A stretch of DNA of 64,000 bases from an uncultured Ruminococcus sp. Lineage in GTDB: Bacteria > Bacillota > Clostridia > Oscillospirales > Ruminococcaceae. The DNA is taken from the NCBI GenBank assembly GCA_902786975.1, contig CADAES010000003.1, positions 1 through 64,000 on the forward strand, read 5' to 3'. The translations under genes and the position numbers were made by a program. Each line of letters opens with the position of its first letter. Within the stretch, counting starts at the first letter, position 1. Below, in pieces: positions 8,059 to 16,292 of the stretch. The notes beneath the pieces are model-generated. The model searched no databases, was not told the DNA's origin, and saw only the letters and a program-made list of their open reading frames with translations.

Positions 8059-8065
8059 AACAAAA

Positions 8066-8095
8066 AAAGACGACGCTTTTGAAACGTCGTCTTTT
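8066..8095. terminator. Bidirectional terminator
   Basis: AAAGACGACG (8066-8075) pairs with CGTCGTCTTT (8085-8094), A-run before and TTTT after. Shared by the GNAT gene and convergent pckA. Confidence 0.85.
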
Positions 8096-8114
8096 ATCTT
8101 TGTCCGTAAAGTTA

Positions 8115-9728
8115 TCAGAGCTGAGGACCTGCAGGAACAAGAGCCTTGCCGGCCTCGTTGCCCTCGTACTTGGAGAAGTTCTTGATAAATCTTGAAGCAA
8201 GATCCTTTGCCTTCTCCTCCCACTCGGAAGCGGAAGCGTATGTATCTCTCGGATCGAGGATAGCAGGATCAACGCCCGGCAGCTCGGTAGGAACTTCAAA
8301 ATCAAAGAACGGGATCTTCTTGGTAGGAGCCTTGAGAACATCACCATTGAGGATAGCGTCGATGATACCACGAGTATCCTTGATGGAGATTCTCTTGCCT
8401 GTGCCGTTCCAGCCTGTGTTTACGAGGTATGCCTTAGCACCGCTCTTTTCCATTCTCTTAACGAGCTCTTCAGCATACTTTGTAGGATGCAGCTCGAGGA
8501 AAGCCTGACCGAAGCAAGCGGAGAATGTAGGTGTAGGCTCTGTGATGCCTCTCTCTGTACCTGCAAGCTTTGCAGTAAAGCCGGAGAGGAAGTAGTACTT
8601 TGTCTGCTCCGGTGTGAGGATAGAAACCGGAGGAAGAACACCGAATGCGTCAGCTGAAAGGAAGATAACATTATCAGCAGCAGGACCTGCAGAAATGCCG
8701 TTTACCTCAGAAGCAATGTTGTTGATGTGATCGATAGGATAAGAAACACGGGTGTTTTCTGTTACGGACTTGTCATCAAAGTCGATCTTGCCGTTATCAT
8801 CAACAGTTACGTTCTCAAGCAGAGCATCTCTCTTGATAGCGTTGTAGATGTCAGGCTCAGACTCCTTATCAAGACCGATTACCTTAGCATAGCAGCCGCC
8901 CTCGAAGTTGAATACGCCGTTGTCGTCCCAGCCGTGCTCATCGTCACCGATAAGTCTTCTCTTAGGATCGGTGGAGAGAGTTGTCTTACCTGTTCCGGAA
9001 AGACCGAAGAAGATAGCGGTGTGCTTGCCGTCCATATCGCAGTTAGCGGAGCAGTGCATCGAAGCGATGCCCTTGAGAGGCAGATAGTAGTTCATCATAG
9101 AGAACATACCCTTCTTCATCTCTCCGCCGTACCATGTGTTGATGATAACCTGCTCACGGCTTGTGATGTTGAATACAACAGCTGTCTCGGAATTGAGACC
9201 CAGCTCCTTGTAATTCTCTACCTTAGCCTTTGAAGCGTTGTAAACTACGAAATCAGGCTCGAAGTTCTCAAGCTCCTCAGCCGTTGGCTTGATAAACATG
9301 TTCTCGATAAAGTGAGCCTGCCAAGCAACCTCAACGATAAAACGAACAGCCATTCTGGTATCCTTGTTAGCGCCGCAGAAAGCGTCAACTACGAAAAGCT
9401 TTTTGTTGCAAAGCTCATCGACAGCGATCTTCTTCACAGCAGCCCATGTCTCCTCGGAAGCAGCGTGGTTGTCGTTCTTGTACTCGTCTGTTGTCCACCA
9501 AACGGTATCCTTGGAGTTCTCGTCCATAACGATAAACTTATCCTTAGGGGAACGTCCGGTGTAGATACCCGTCATAACGTTTACAGCACCCAGCTCTGTC
9601 TCCTTGCCTACCTCGAAGCCCTCAAGACCTGCCTTGGTCTCTTCCTTGAAAAGCTCTTCATAGGAAGGGTTGCGAACGATCTCGACAGAACCTGTGATAC
9701 CGTACTTTGTAAGATCAAGATTTGCCAT
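8115..9728 (-). CDS. pckA: Phosphoenolpyruvate carboxykinase (ATP)
   Basis: A 537-residue ATP-type PEPCK that interconverts oxaloacetate + ATP and PEP + CO2 + ADP. In rumen and gut Clostridia it often runs toward oxaloacetate and succinate. Visible motifs: RSPKDKFIV near the start, the P-loop [13 protein letters not shown], the kinase-2 motif [10 protein letters not shown], and [12 protein letters not shown] in the adenine-binding region. ATG 9728 is the start (AGGAGG 9 nt upstream at 9742-9737). A reading from further upstream would begin inside the promoter. Single gene with a consensus promoter at 9808-9836, suggesting high expression. Confidence 0.97.
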   Translation of the reverse strand: MANLDLTKYGITGSVEIVRNPSYEELFKEETKAGLEGFEVGKETELGAVNVMTGIYTGRSPKDKFIVMDENSKDTVWWTTDEYKNDNHAASEETWAAVKKIAVDELCNKKLFVVDAFCGANKDTRMAVRFIVEVAWQAHFIENMFIKPTAEELENFEPDFVVYNASKAKVENYKELGLNSETAVVFNITSREQVIINTWYGGEMKKGMFSMMNYYLPLKGIASMHCSANCDMDGKHTAIFFGLSGTGKTTLSTDPKRRLIGDDEHGWDDNGVFNFEGGCYAKVIGLDKESEPDIYNAIKRDALLENVTVDDNGKIDFDDKSVTENTRVSYPIDHINNIASEVNGISAGPAADNVIFLSADAFGVLPPVSILTPEQTKYYFLSGFTAKLAGTERGITEPTPTFSACFGQAFLELHPTKYAEELVKRMEKSGAKAYLVNTGWNGTGKRISIKDTRGIIDAILNGDVLKAPTKKIPFFDFEVPTELPGVDPAILDPRDTYASASEWEEKAKDLASRFIKNFSKYEGNEAGKALVPAGPQL

Positions 9729-9807
9729 TTTATATTCCTCCTGTATAAAAATTGACATGTGAAATATCGACCGCAAAACTGCGGTGACTGGTTTACGCAC
9801 ACATAAT

Positions 9808-9836
9808 ATTATAATATATAAAGCAGCCCGTGTCAA
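9808..9836 (-). promoter_or_regulatory. Sigma-A promoter of pckA
   Basis: Reverse strand TTGACA (9836-9831), 17-bp spacer, TATAAT (9813-9808): full consensus. The leader to the ATG is about 75 nt. Confidence 0.85.
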
Positions 9837-9888
9837 GAAGATATGCTAAAAATTCAGACTTTGATGATAAATTGCATAACAAATCAAA

Positions 9889-9923
9889 CAAAAAATGAGG
9901 GAGAGCCCGAGCGGGTCCCCCTC
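9889..9923 (-). terminator. Terminator of the O-antigen-ligase-like gene
   Basis: On the reverse strand GAGGGGGA..CC pairs with GG..TCTCCCTC (11 pairs with one mismatch), then ATTTTTTG. It begins 6 nt after the stop codon. Confidence 0.75.
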
Positions 9924-9928
9924 GATCA

Positions 9929-11473
9929 TCATTCGTTTGTTTCGTCCTGAGTGCTGTCCTCGCTCTGCTGCGGCGCTTTTTTGTAAATGAAAGCACACAG
10001 AAGCAGCAGGAAGCAGGAGGTTATGCAGTTGGTGTAAGGCATATATGTCGTTTCGGATATAGAGGAAAGCACAAATCCGATGATAAAGCAGCAGCACACC
10101 GCCATAGCCGTATCGAATCTTTCCTTTTTGCGAAGCACCTTCACCGACCATATAACAGCCTTTGCCAAGGCCGTAACAGCGAGTGCGATATAGGCTATGC
10201 CAGCGATGATGCCTGCGGAGTAGGACACCTGTATATAAGCGTTGTGCGCATAGGCGTCCAGCCACCTTGCACGGTACTTTATCCGTCTGAACTCGGGGTC
10301 GTGCCCCTTGAAGCTGAGATTTTCGAGGAATTCAGCCCATATCGTTATCCTGCCCGATGTTATCGTTTCATTCTTTCCGTTGTTGTCAAAGCCCTTTTTA
10401 AAGTAATCCAGACTGAAATCGTCCTCCTGCTCGGCGGTCTTTTTCGGAGCTGCCTTAGCGGTAGCTTTCTTGGTCGCCTGTGTCTGCTTTGCGGGAGCCT
10501 GTTTCTGAGCCTGCGTTTGTTTAGCAGTTGTCTGCTTTGCAGCCTGCGTCTGCTTGGGGGCCTGAGCCTGTTTTGCAGTCGTCTGCTTTGCGGGCTGTGC
10601 CTGTGCCTGTGTCTGCGAGGTCTGCTCGGCAGGCTTGTCCGAAAGCTTTATAAGGGACTTTCTGACCGTGTTGAGCATAAAGAAAACGATAAGCGGAACA
10701 GCAATAAGGATGAGCAGATATATCCCCAGTCTCACGAGCCTGGTTTTCAGCTCCGCCTTTTGCTTTGCCCCCGAGAATATCCACAGCACCGAAAGGAACA
10801 GCAGTATCACGAGTATCGAAAGTATAGATGTCCTTGCGCTTGTGAAAACGCAAATGGTCACCGAGCTTATCAGCGAAGCGAAGTAAAGGTACTTTTTCAC
10901 ACTCCCGCTTTTCTGTTTAAGGAAAAGATAGGCATTTGCGGGAACGCAGATAAGAAGGAGTATCCCCAGCCTGTTCTTGTTCTCAAATACCGATGCATAC
11001 ATAAAGTTCGTCAGTGCGGGCGCACAGAACATCGAAACAGCGAGCACCGAGAGATAGAACAGGAATATGCCTTTGCATATGCACCCCACGACCTCGTCGG
11101 TCTCACGGTGGGCGAGTGCGTACTGCGCAGCGGGCATAACTATCATAAATATCCCGGCTATTGCGAAGTATCCGAGCGTTTTCAGAATTATCGCATTTAT
11201 CAGGAACGACAGCCCTATCACCGCTTCAAGCACGGTCATCACAGCGCCGCTTTTAGTGATGCCGACCTTTGCCTTTGTCAGCGAGAACACCGACAGCACG
11301 ACCGTTAAAAGGGTACAGCTGAGCACGACTATTGTGTACCAATGCTCCGTGAATTTCCAAACGTAAGCGTTGATGCTGACGATAGCCGCAAAAATGAGGG
11401 TATATATGACCGTGAACATCAAAGCGTGCCCTGCGGTCAGTTTGTCGATTTTTTGTTTGATCTTGTTCAGCAT
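9929..11473 (-). CDS. O-antigen ligase/polymerase-like (Wzy_C) membrane protein
   Basis: A 514-residue polytopic protein with about ten hydrophobic helices. The large outer loop late in the protein carries SGRITIWAEFLENLSFKGHD and AYAHNAYIQVSYSAGIIAG, which is the SGR..W....GHG / HN.Y.Q....G pattern of the Wzy_C/WaaL ligase family. In a monoderm this would polymerise or attach a wall or capsule glycan; the acceptor is unknown. Between two membrane helices and the ligase motif sits a ~75-residue Gln/Thr/Ala/Lys-rich repeat (AKQTQA-like units), an unusual insertion. ATG 11473 is chosen because AGGAGG (11485-11480) overlaps the earlier ATG at 11488. Confidence 0.75.
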   Translation of the reverse strand: MLNKIKQKIDKLTAGHALMFTVIYTLIFAAIVSINAYVWKFTEHWYTIVVLSCTLLTVVLSVFSLTKAKVGITKSGAVMTVLEAVIGLSFLINAIILKTLGYFAIAGIFMIVMPAAQYALAHRETDEVVGCICKGIFLFYLSVLAVSMFCAPALTNFMYASVFENKNRLGILLLICVPANAYLFLKQKSGSVKKYLYFASLISSVTICVFTSARTSILSILVILLFLSVLWIFSGAKQKAELKTRLVRLGIYLLILIAVPLIVFFMLNTVRKSLIKLSDKPAEQTSQTQAQAQPAKQTTAKQAQAPKQTQAAKQTTAKQTQAQKQAPAKQTQATKKATAKAAPKKTAEQEDDFSLDYFKKGFDNNGKNETITSGRITIWAEFLENLSFKGHDPEFRRIKYRARWLDAYAHNAYIQVSYSAGIIAGIAYIALAVTALAKAVIWSVKVLRKKERFDTAMAVCCCFIIGFVLSSISETTYMPYTNCITSCFLLLLCAFIYKKAPQQSEDSTQDETNE

Positions 11474-11626
11474 TCCGACCCTCCTCATAATTTATTTATT
11501 ATAACAAATTAACTCAGAAAATTCAATGTAAAAAACAGCCATTTCTGTAACACTTCAATTAATAATATCATTTCTGCCCGAAACTACGCAATAATTTCGT
11601 TCTGCAACAAATTTTTTCAAAACCTC

Positions 11627-11655
11627 TTGCAATTCAAAAGCGTATGTGTTATAAT
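11627..11655 (+). promoter_or_regulatory. Promoter of the tRNA gene
   Basis: TTGCAA (11627-11632), 17-bp spacer, TATAAT (11650-11655), 13 nt before the mature tRNA 5' end. Confidence 0.8.
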
Positions 11656-11668
11656 AAACAAGTTAAAT

Positions 11669-11745
11669 GTCTTCGTAGCTCAGCAGGATAGAGCGTTCGC
11701 CTCCTAAGCGAAAGGTCGTGGGTTCGAATCCCGCCGAGGACGCCA
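11669..11745 (+). tRNA. tRNA-Arg (anticodon CCU)
   Basis: Acceptor GTCTTCG pairs with CGAGGAC. The D arm contains TAGCTCAGCAGGATAGA, the anticodon stem-loop is TTCGC-CTCCTAA-GCGAA with anticodon CCT reading AGG, and the T arm GTGGGTTCGAATCCCGC is canonical. Discriminator G and encoded CCA end at 11745. Confidence 0.97.
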
Positions 11746-11756
11746 AAGCATAAAAC

Positions 11757-11795
11757 GACCTCTTTTGCCTGCGAAGTAAAAGGGGTCTTGTGTTT
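11757..11795 (+). terminator. Terminator-like hairpin after the tRNA
   Basis: GACCTCTTTT (11757-11766) pairs with AAAAGGGGTC (11778-11787), followed by TTGTGTTT. It may end the tRNA transcript or let part of it run into the HD gene, which has no other visible promoter. Confidence 0.6.
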
Positions 11796-11812
11796 AAAAG
11801 GAGGAAAATGCT

Positions 11813-12385
11813 GTGAAGCTAACACTTGAAAAGGCTAAGGAACTCAATAAGGACGCAGTAACGCAGGAGCATCTGATCATCCATTCTCTGAATGTCTGCT
11901 ACGCAATGGGCGCAATGGCAAAGCATTTCGGCGAGGACGAGGAGCATTGGCAGGCTGTCGGCTACCTGCACGATTTCGATTACGAGAAATTCCCCGAGGA
12001 GCATCTTCAGCACACCGAAAAGGAGCTTCTCGCACTCGGCGTAGACCCGCAGGACGTAAGAGCGATAATGGCACACGGCTGGGAGATATGCACCGACGTA
12101 AAGCCCGAAACGGATATGGAAAAGAGCCTGTTTACGGTAGATGAGCTGACAGGCATAATACAGGCCTGTGCAAGGATGAGACCCAACGGCATCAACGACC
12201 TTGAGCTGAAAAGCTTTATGAAAAAGTTTAAGGACAAGAAATTCGCCGCCAAGTGCAACAGGGAAGTCATCAAAAAGGGCTGTGAGCTTCTCGGTATGGA
12301 GGTCTCCGAGGTCGCAGGCATCTGCATCGAGGGAATGAAGCCCCACGCCGCAGAGATAGGCTTGCAGGGCACACAAAACGCATAA
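11813..12385 (+). CDS. HD-domain hydrolase family protein
   Basis: A 190-residue protein with the HD metal-site pattern: H in EHLIIHSLNVCYAM, the paired HD in VGYLHDFDYEKFPEEH, and AHGWEICT further on. HD proteins of this short type are usually metal-dependent nucleotide phosphohydrolases; the substrate is unknown. GTG 11813 is the start, because AAGGAGG lies 8 nt upstream and an ATG at 11808 is out of frame and stops at once. Conserved Cys residues near the C-terminus (KGCELLG, AGICIEGM) are noticeable. Confidence 0.72.
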   Translation: MKLTLEKAKELNKDAVTQEHLIIHSLNVCYAMGAMAKHFGEDEEHWQAVGYLHDFDYEKFPEEHLQHTEKELLALGVDPQDVRAIMAHGWEICTDVKPETDMEKSLFTVDELTGIIQACARMRPNGINDLELKSFMKKFKDKKFAAKCNREVIKKGCELLGMEVSEVAGICIEGMKPHAAEIGLQGTQNA

Positions 12386-12389
12386 GAAA

Positions 12390-12420
12390 ACACGGGAAGT
12401 CGTATGACCTCCCGTGTATT
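12390..12420. terminator. Bidirectional terminator
   Basis: ACACGGGAAGTC (12390-12401) pairs with GACCTCCCGTGT (12406-12417) with one mismatch, AAAA before and ATTTTTATT after. Confidence 0.85.
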
Positions 12421-12427
12421 TTTATTA

Positions 12428-13495
12428 TCAGCCGTTCATTTGCAGCTGCTGCGGGTCCTCCACAAAGCATTTGTACAGACACTGCTCGTCGAGGAACCAG
12501 TTGTAAGCATTGGTCTTTTTGTTAAGGCCCGAATCGTTCACTGCACTTTGCAGTCCCTGCGGGTTGAAAACCTTTCCGTCCGGGGTGATAACGAACTCCA
12601 TCGCACCTGCGTAAATGAACAGCAGCTTCTGCCCGCTGTATTTGTACATCAGATCCTGGAAATCGCCGAACCACGGCGCACCGAAAGCGGGAGTGCCCGA
12701 TATGGCGCCGTTTTCCTTAACAAGCGTTACGATAGCTATCAGCTTTCCGCCACTGAAAACAGGGAAGTCCATAAAGTTCTGCTTTATTGTCAGTCCCTCG
12801 CCGGGCTTGCCGTAATAGCTGACGTGGCAGTAGCCGTCCCTTACGAGTATAGTGCCGTCGGAGTAAACTATCGAATCGGTAGTTTTGTTTTCGGCGCCGT
12901 TGTTTACCAGCTTTGCACCGCCTGCGGAAAGCTTGCTTTCAAGTATTTCAGCGTGTTCGGCAAAAAACCTGACAGCCTCCTCACGGCTTATCTTTTCCCC
13001 GAGATACTGCTTTGTGTTGCTGTCGGGGATACAGGCGATGTTCGGCAGGTTTCCGTCGGGAACGCTGCTGTCGGCTGTTGTGGTAGCCGATTGCGGAGCT
13101 GAGCTTTCGGCTCTGGATGTTTCCGATGCTTCCGAGCTGCTGCTCGATGCTGCTTCGCTGCTGTTATTGCCTTTTTCGCTGTTGACGACCCAGTAATTAC
13201 CTGCGAATACCCCCGTTTCGGAGCTACTGTCGTCTGCTGAGTCTTCCTTTATGCCTGCCGCTAAAACGCTTTCACTTGCAGCGGTGTCAGCTTCACCGTC
13301 AGATGTGCTGATGTCGCTCTTTCCGTAACCTGCATTCAGCGCAAATACGCTTACAGCAGCTATCGCAAGCACTGGTACGACTATCGCTGCCGTCCTGCCT
13401 GCGGCCTTTATCCTTGCCCGTGAGCTTTGCTTTTGCTGCTCAAATTCATGGACACGTCCCAGAACGCTGTCCGCCATTTCTTTATAGTCCTTCAT
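12428..13495 (-). CDS. Putative anti-sigma factor with extracytoplasmic domain
   Basis: A 355-residue protein with a short cytoplasmic N-terminus (MKDYKEMADSVLGRVHEFEQ), a membrane helix at about residues 33-52 (TAAIVVPVLAIAAVSVFAL), a long Ser/Glu/Thr-rich linker (ASESV..., SSEAASSSSSEASE), and an outer C-terminal domain. No zinc anti-sigma HxxxCxxC motif is visible. The role is inferred from position: its ATG at 13495 overlaps the 3' end of the ECF sigma gene by 14 nt, the standard arrangement for a sigma and its membrane inhibitor. The outer domain would be the sensor; I do not recognise it. Confidence 0.62.
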   Translation of the reverse strand: MKDYKEMADSVLGRVHEFEQQKQSSRARIKAAGRTAAIVVPVLAIAAVSVFALNAGYGKSDISTSDGEADTAASESVLAAGIKEDSADDSSSETGVFAGNYWVVNSEKGNNSSEAASSSSSEASETSRAESSAPQSATTTADSSVPDGNLPNIACIPDSNTKQYLGEKISREEAVRFFAEHAEILESKLSAGGAKLVNNGAENKTTDSIVYSDGTILVRDGYCHVSYYGKPGEGLTIKQNFMDFPVFSGGKLIAIVTLVKENGAISGTPAFGAPWFGDFQDLMYKYSGQKLLFIYAGAMEFVITPDGKVFNPQGLQSAVNDSGLNKKTNAYNWFLDEQCLYKCFVEDPQQLQMNG

Positions 13496-14042
13496 AGCTG
13501 AAACCCTCTCTTTCAAGCTCTGCCCTGAGCGCCTGTCTTGCCCTCGAAGCAAGTACCTCTGCGGCGTGAACGCTCTTTTTCATTATCCTTGAAGCGTCCT
13601 TCATACTGAGCTGTTCAAAGTATTCAAGCCACAGTATCTGCCTGTATTCGGGCTTGAGGCTTCTCAGAGCCTTGTGTATTGTTATCTTTTGTTCTTCCCG
13701 TATATACGCCTTTTCAAGGTCGAGCTCGTCGCCGGATATATCGTGTGACAGTTCAAGCGGGAGCTCCTTCTTTCTCGCCTTTTTTCGCATATAGTCTATC
13801 GCCGCATTCCGCCCGATAGTGTAAAGCCAGGTCTTGAAGGAGCTTTTTCCCTTGTCCTTCGGCTTTTTCGTGCCAAGTACAACAAACGTGTCCTCAGCGA
13901 TATCCTCTGCGGTATTCAGGTCGCCGACGATGCTTGACAAATACAGTATCAGACCGTCCTTGTAGTCTCTTATTATCTCGATGAGACCGCTTTCGTCACC
14001 GTTGTCTCGGAAACGGCGGTAGCTACTTGCACCGTTGTCCAT
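13482..14042 (-). CDS. ECF-type RNA polymerase sigma factor
   Basis: A 186-residue sigma-70 family protein. Region 2 is GLIEIIRDYKDGLILYLSSI through KGKSSFKTWLYTIGRNAAID (residues ~20-85, with the -10-binding W and R-N-x-A-x-D); region 4 is RSLKPEYRQILWLEYFEQLS followed by the HTH MKDASRIMKKSVHAAEVLAS. It is a two-domain ECF sigma that recruits polymerase to stress or envelope promoters. It is co-transcribed with the membrane protein at 12428-13495. An upstream promoter TTGAAC-N17-TATGAT is at 14151-14123. Confidence 0.9.
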   Translation of the reverse strand: MDNGASSYRRFRDNGDESGLIEIIRDYKDGLILYLSSIVGDLNTAEDIAEDTFVVLGTKKPKDKGKSSFKTWLYTIGRNAAIDYMRKKARKKELPLELSHDISGDELDLEKAYIREEQKITIHKALRSLKPEYRQILWLEYFEQLSMKDASRIMKKSVHAAEVLASRARQALRAELEREGFSYEGL

Positions 14043-14122
14043 GGGAGCTCTCCTTTCCGGGGGCGTCGTTTTTCTGCCCCTTCATCTCTTACACGACAGT
14101 CCCGTGCATTTCCTCACACTTT

Positions 14123-14151
14123 ATCATAACATTTTTTCAACATATGTTCAA
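14123..14151 (-). promoter_or_regulatory. Promoter of the first sigma/anti-sigma pair
   Basis: Reverse strand TTGAAC (14151-14146), 17-bp spacer, TATGAT (14128-14123). It sits back-to-back with the recJ promoter, whose -35 box begins 37 bp away. Confidence 0.6.
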
Positions 14152-14187
14152 GAGAGTTTACAAGTTGGTAAAAATGCGAGTATGTAC

Positions 14188-14216
14188 TTGAAAAGTGTGT
14201 CCTTTTATGGTATACT
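14188..14216 (+). promoter_or_regulatory. Promoter of the recJ-relA operon
   Basis: TTGAAA (14188-14193), 17-bp spacer, TATACT (14211-14216), about 38 nt before the recJ start. Confidence 0.75.
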
Positions 14217-14253
14217 TTTAAGATAAAACAAATAATCGGAAAAGAGTATCTGT

Positions 14254-16278
14254 ATGAAGAAATGGAAAATTAGCAGAAGTGACGATGCAAAGGCGGCTGA
14301 ATTCGCCGCAAAGTGCGATATAAATAAGCTTGCTCTTGAGGTGCTGACTTCAAGAGGCTATACCGATTTTCAGCAGGTCGTGGATTTTTTCAGCCTGCCC
14401 GAGCTGTCCGACCCGTTTTTGATAAAGGATATGGACAAAGCTGTAAAGGTCATCAGCGAGAGCGTCGATAAATACGAGCTTATCTGTATATACGGCGACT
14501 ATGACTGTGACGGCATCACCGCAACATCAATACTTTACAATTATCTTGAAAGTATGGGTGCCAATGTTATGTATTATATCCCCGAGCGCTCCGATGGCTA
14601 CGGTATGAACGTACAGGCTGTCAAAGACCTTGCGCAGAGGGGAGTATCGCTTATCGTTACCGTTGATAACGGCATATCCGCTGCCGAGGAGGCAAAGCTG
14701 ATAAAGGAACTTGGAATGAAGCTCGTCGTTACCGATCACCACCAGCCCCCCGAGGTGCTGCCCGAAGCCGAGGCTGTCGTAGATCCTCACCGTGCCGACT
14801 GTCCGTCGCCGTATAAGGATATCTGCGGAGCAGGTGTTGCGCTGAAGCTTTGCGCTGCGCTTGACGGCGGAAGCTACGATGCAGTGCTGGAGCAGTACGG
14901 CGATCTGTGTGCGATAGGCACAGTTGCAGACGTTGTTCCCCTCAACGGAGAGAACAGAACTATAGTCAAGCAGGGGCTCGAATATCTTAAAAACACCGAA
15001 AATTCGGGACTCAGCAAGCTTTTTGAGCTTTCCTCGCTTGAAAGGGAAGGCATTGACGCTGTCGATGTCTCGTTCAGGATAGCCCCCGTTATAAATGCAT
15101 CGGGGCGTTTCGGCTCACCGCTGACCGCCGTTAAGGCTCTGCTCAGTGAGGATATCGGCGATGCGGACAGCTATGTGAGAACTCTGCTCGAACTCAACTC
15201 TATGAGAAAGCAGACCGAGAAGGACATTCTCGCCGAGATAGTCGACCATATCGACCGCCACCCGCAGGTGCTCGACCACGCCGTGCTCGTGCTGTGGGGA
15301 AAGAACTGGCACCCGGGCGTTATCGGCATCGTGTCCTCAAAGATACTTGATTTTTACGGAAAACCGAATTTCCTTATCTCTGTAGATGACGAGGGTAATG
15401 CAAGAGGCTCCGCAAGAAGCGTGCATGGCTTTGATGTGTTCGACTGCCTGTGCCATTGCAGCGACCTGTTTGAAAAATTTGGCGGACATGAGTGCGCAGG
15501 CGGCTTCTCGCTCAGGGAGGAAAACCTTGTCGAGCTGAGCAGACGCATCTGCGAATATGCTGATAATATGAGCAAGCTCCCCGTGCAGGAACTCACAGCC
15601 GATAAGCTGCTCAGACCCGGAGATATCACCGTCGGCAACGTCAGAGGGCTTGACAAGCTCGCTCCGTTCGGCGCAGGCAACCCCGTCCCGACATTTGCGA
15701 TACTCGGCGCAAAGGTGCTTGGCGTAACGCCTCTGTCACAGGGCAAGCATACAAAGATAGATTTTGATTACGGCGGTTTCAGAGGACAGGCGCTGTTCTT
15801 CACGCTTTCGCCCGACAAAGCCTGTTTCAGAGCAGGCGACAGTATAGATATGCTCGTGCGCCTTGAGGTCAATAACTTCAAAGGCTATGAAAGCGTCTCC
15901 ATAAAGGTCGTTGACCACAGGCTCAGCGGCGTAAAGCAGGAACGTTACTTTGCAGCGAAGCAGTGCTACGAAAAGCTGATGAGGGGAGAAACGCTCCCGC
16001 CCGAATATGTTAAAAAGATAATCCCCGAAAGAACCGACCTTGTAAAGGTGTATAAATACATAAGCAGTGTAAAGAATACAACAGCAGACCATATGTTCAT
16101 GAGTATCGGCGACGATAATATGAACTACTGCAAGATGCGCATATGCATCGACATTTTCGCAGACAAAGAGCTTGTGGAATATAAGCCCGCAACCATGAAG
16201 CTGTCGCTCCTGCAGGTCAGCGGAAAGGTTGACCTTGAACAGTCGCAGACACTTGTAAAACTCAGACAGATGCTTTAA
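14254..16278 (+). CDS. recJ: Single-stranded-DNA-specific 5'-3' exonuclease RecJ
   Basis: A 674-residue DHH-family nuclease for recombination and mismatch repair. Catalytic motifs: GDYDCDGITA (81-90, motif I), VTVDNGISAAEE (motif II), VTDHHQPPE with DHH at 161-163 (motif III), and CAIGTVADVVPL (motif IV). The DHHA1 part is marked by GKNWHPGVIGIVSSK and FGGHECAGGFSL, then the OB fold and a C-terminal extension. First gene of a five-gene forward operon; relA follows 14 nt later. Length is slightly above the shortest RecJ forms, normal for Clostridia. Confidence 0.96.
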   Translation: MKKWKISRSDDAKAAEFAAKCDINKLALEVLTSRGYTDFQQVVDFFSLPELSDPFLIKDMDKAVKVISESVDKYELICIYGDYDCDGITATSILYNYLESMGANVMYYIPERSDGYGMNVQAVKDLAQRGVSLIVTVDNGISAAEEAKLIKELGMKLVVTDHHQPPEVLPEAEAVVDPHRADCPSPYKDICGAGVALKLCAALDGGSYDAVLEQYGDLCAIGTVADVVPLNGENRTIVKQGLEYLKNTENSGLSKLFELSSLEREGIDAVDVSFRIAPVINASGRFGSPLTAVKALLSEDIGDADSYVRTLLELNSMRKQTEKDILAEIVDHIDRHPQVLDHAVLVLWGKNWHPGVIGIVSSKILDFYGKPNFLISVDDEGNARGSARSVHGFDVFDCLCHCSDLFEKFGGHECAGGFSLREENLVELSRRICEYADNMSKLPVQELTADKLLRPGDITVGNVRGLDKLAPFGAGNPVPTFAILGAKVLGVTPLSQGKHTKIDFDYGGFRGQALFFTLSPDKACFRAGDSIDMLVRLEVNNFKGYESVSIKVVDHRLSGVKQERYFAAKQCYEKLMRGETLPPEYVKKIIPERTDLVKVYKYISSVKNTTADHMFMSIGDDNMNYCKMRICIDIFADKELVEYKPATMKLSLLQVSGKVDLEQSQTLVKLRQML

Positions 16279-16292
16279 CGGAGGTGATAACG

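Noticed and set aside
10244..11308. A 354-codon forward open frame, Leu/Cys-rich
   Set aside because: It is antisense to the O-antigen-ligase-like gene; the hydrophobic look comes from reading its repeat backwards.
11669..11745. Attachment site of an integrated element at the tRNA-Arg gene
   Set aside because: No integrase, and no repeat of the tRNA 3' end was noticed downstream; the following gene is an ordinary HD-domain gene.
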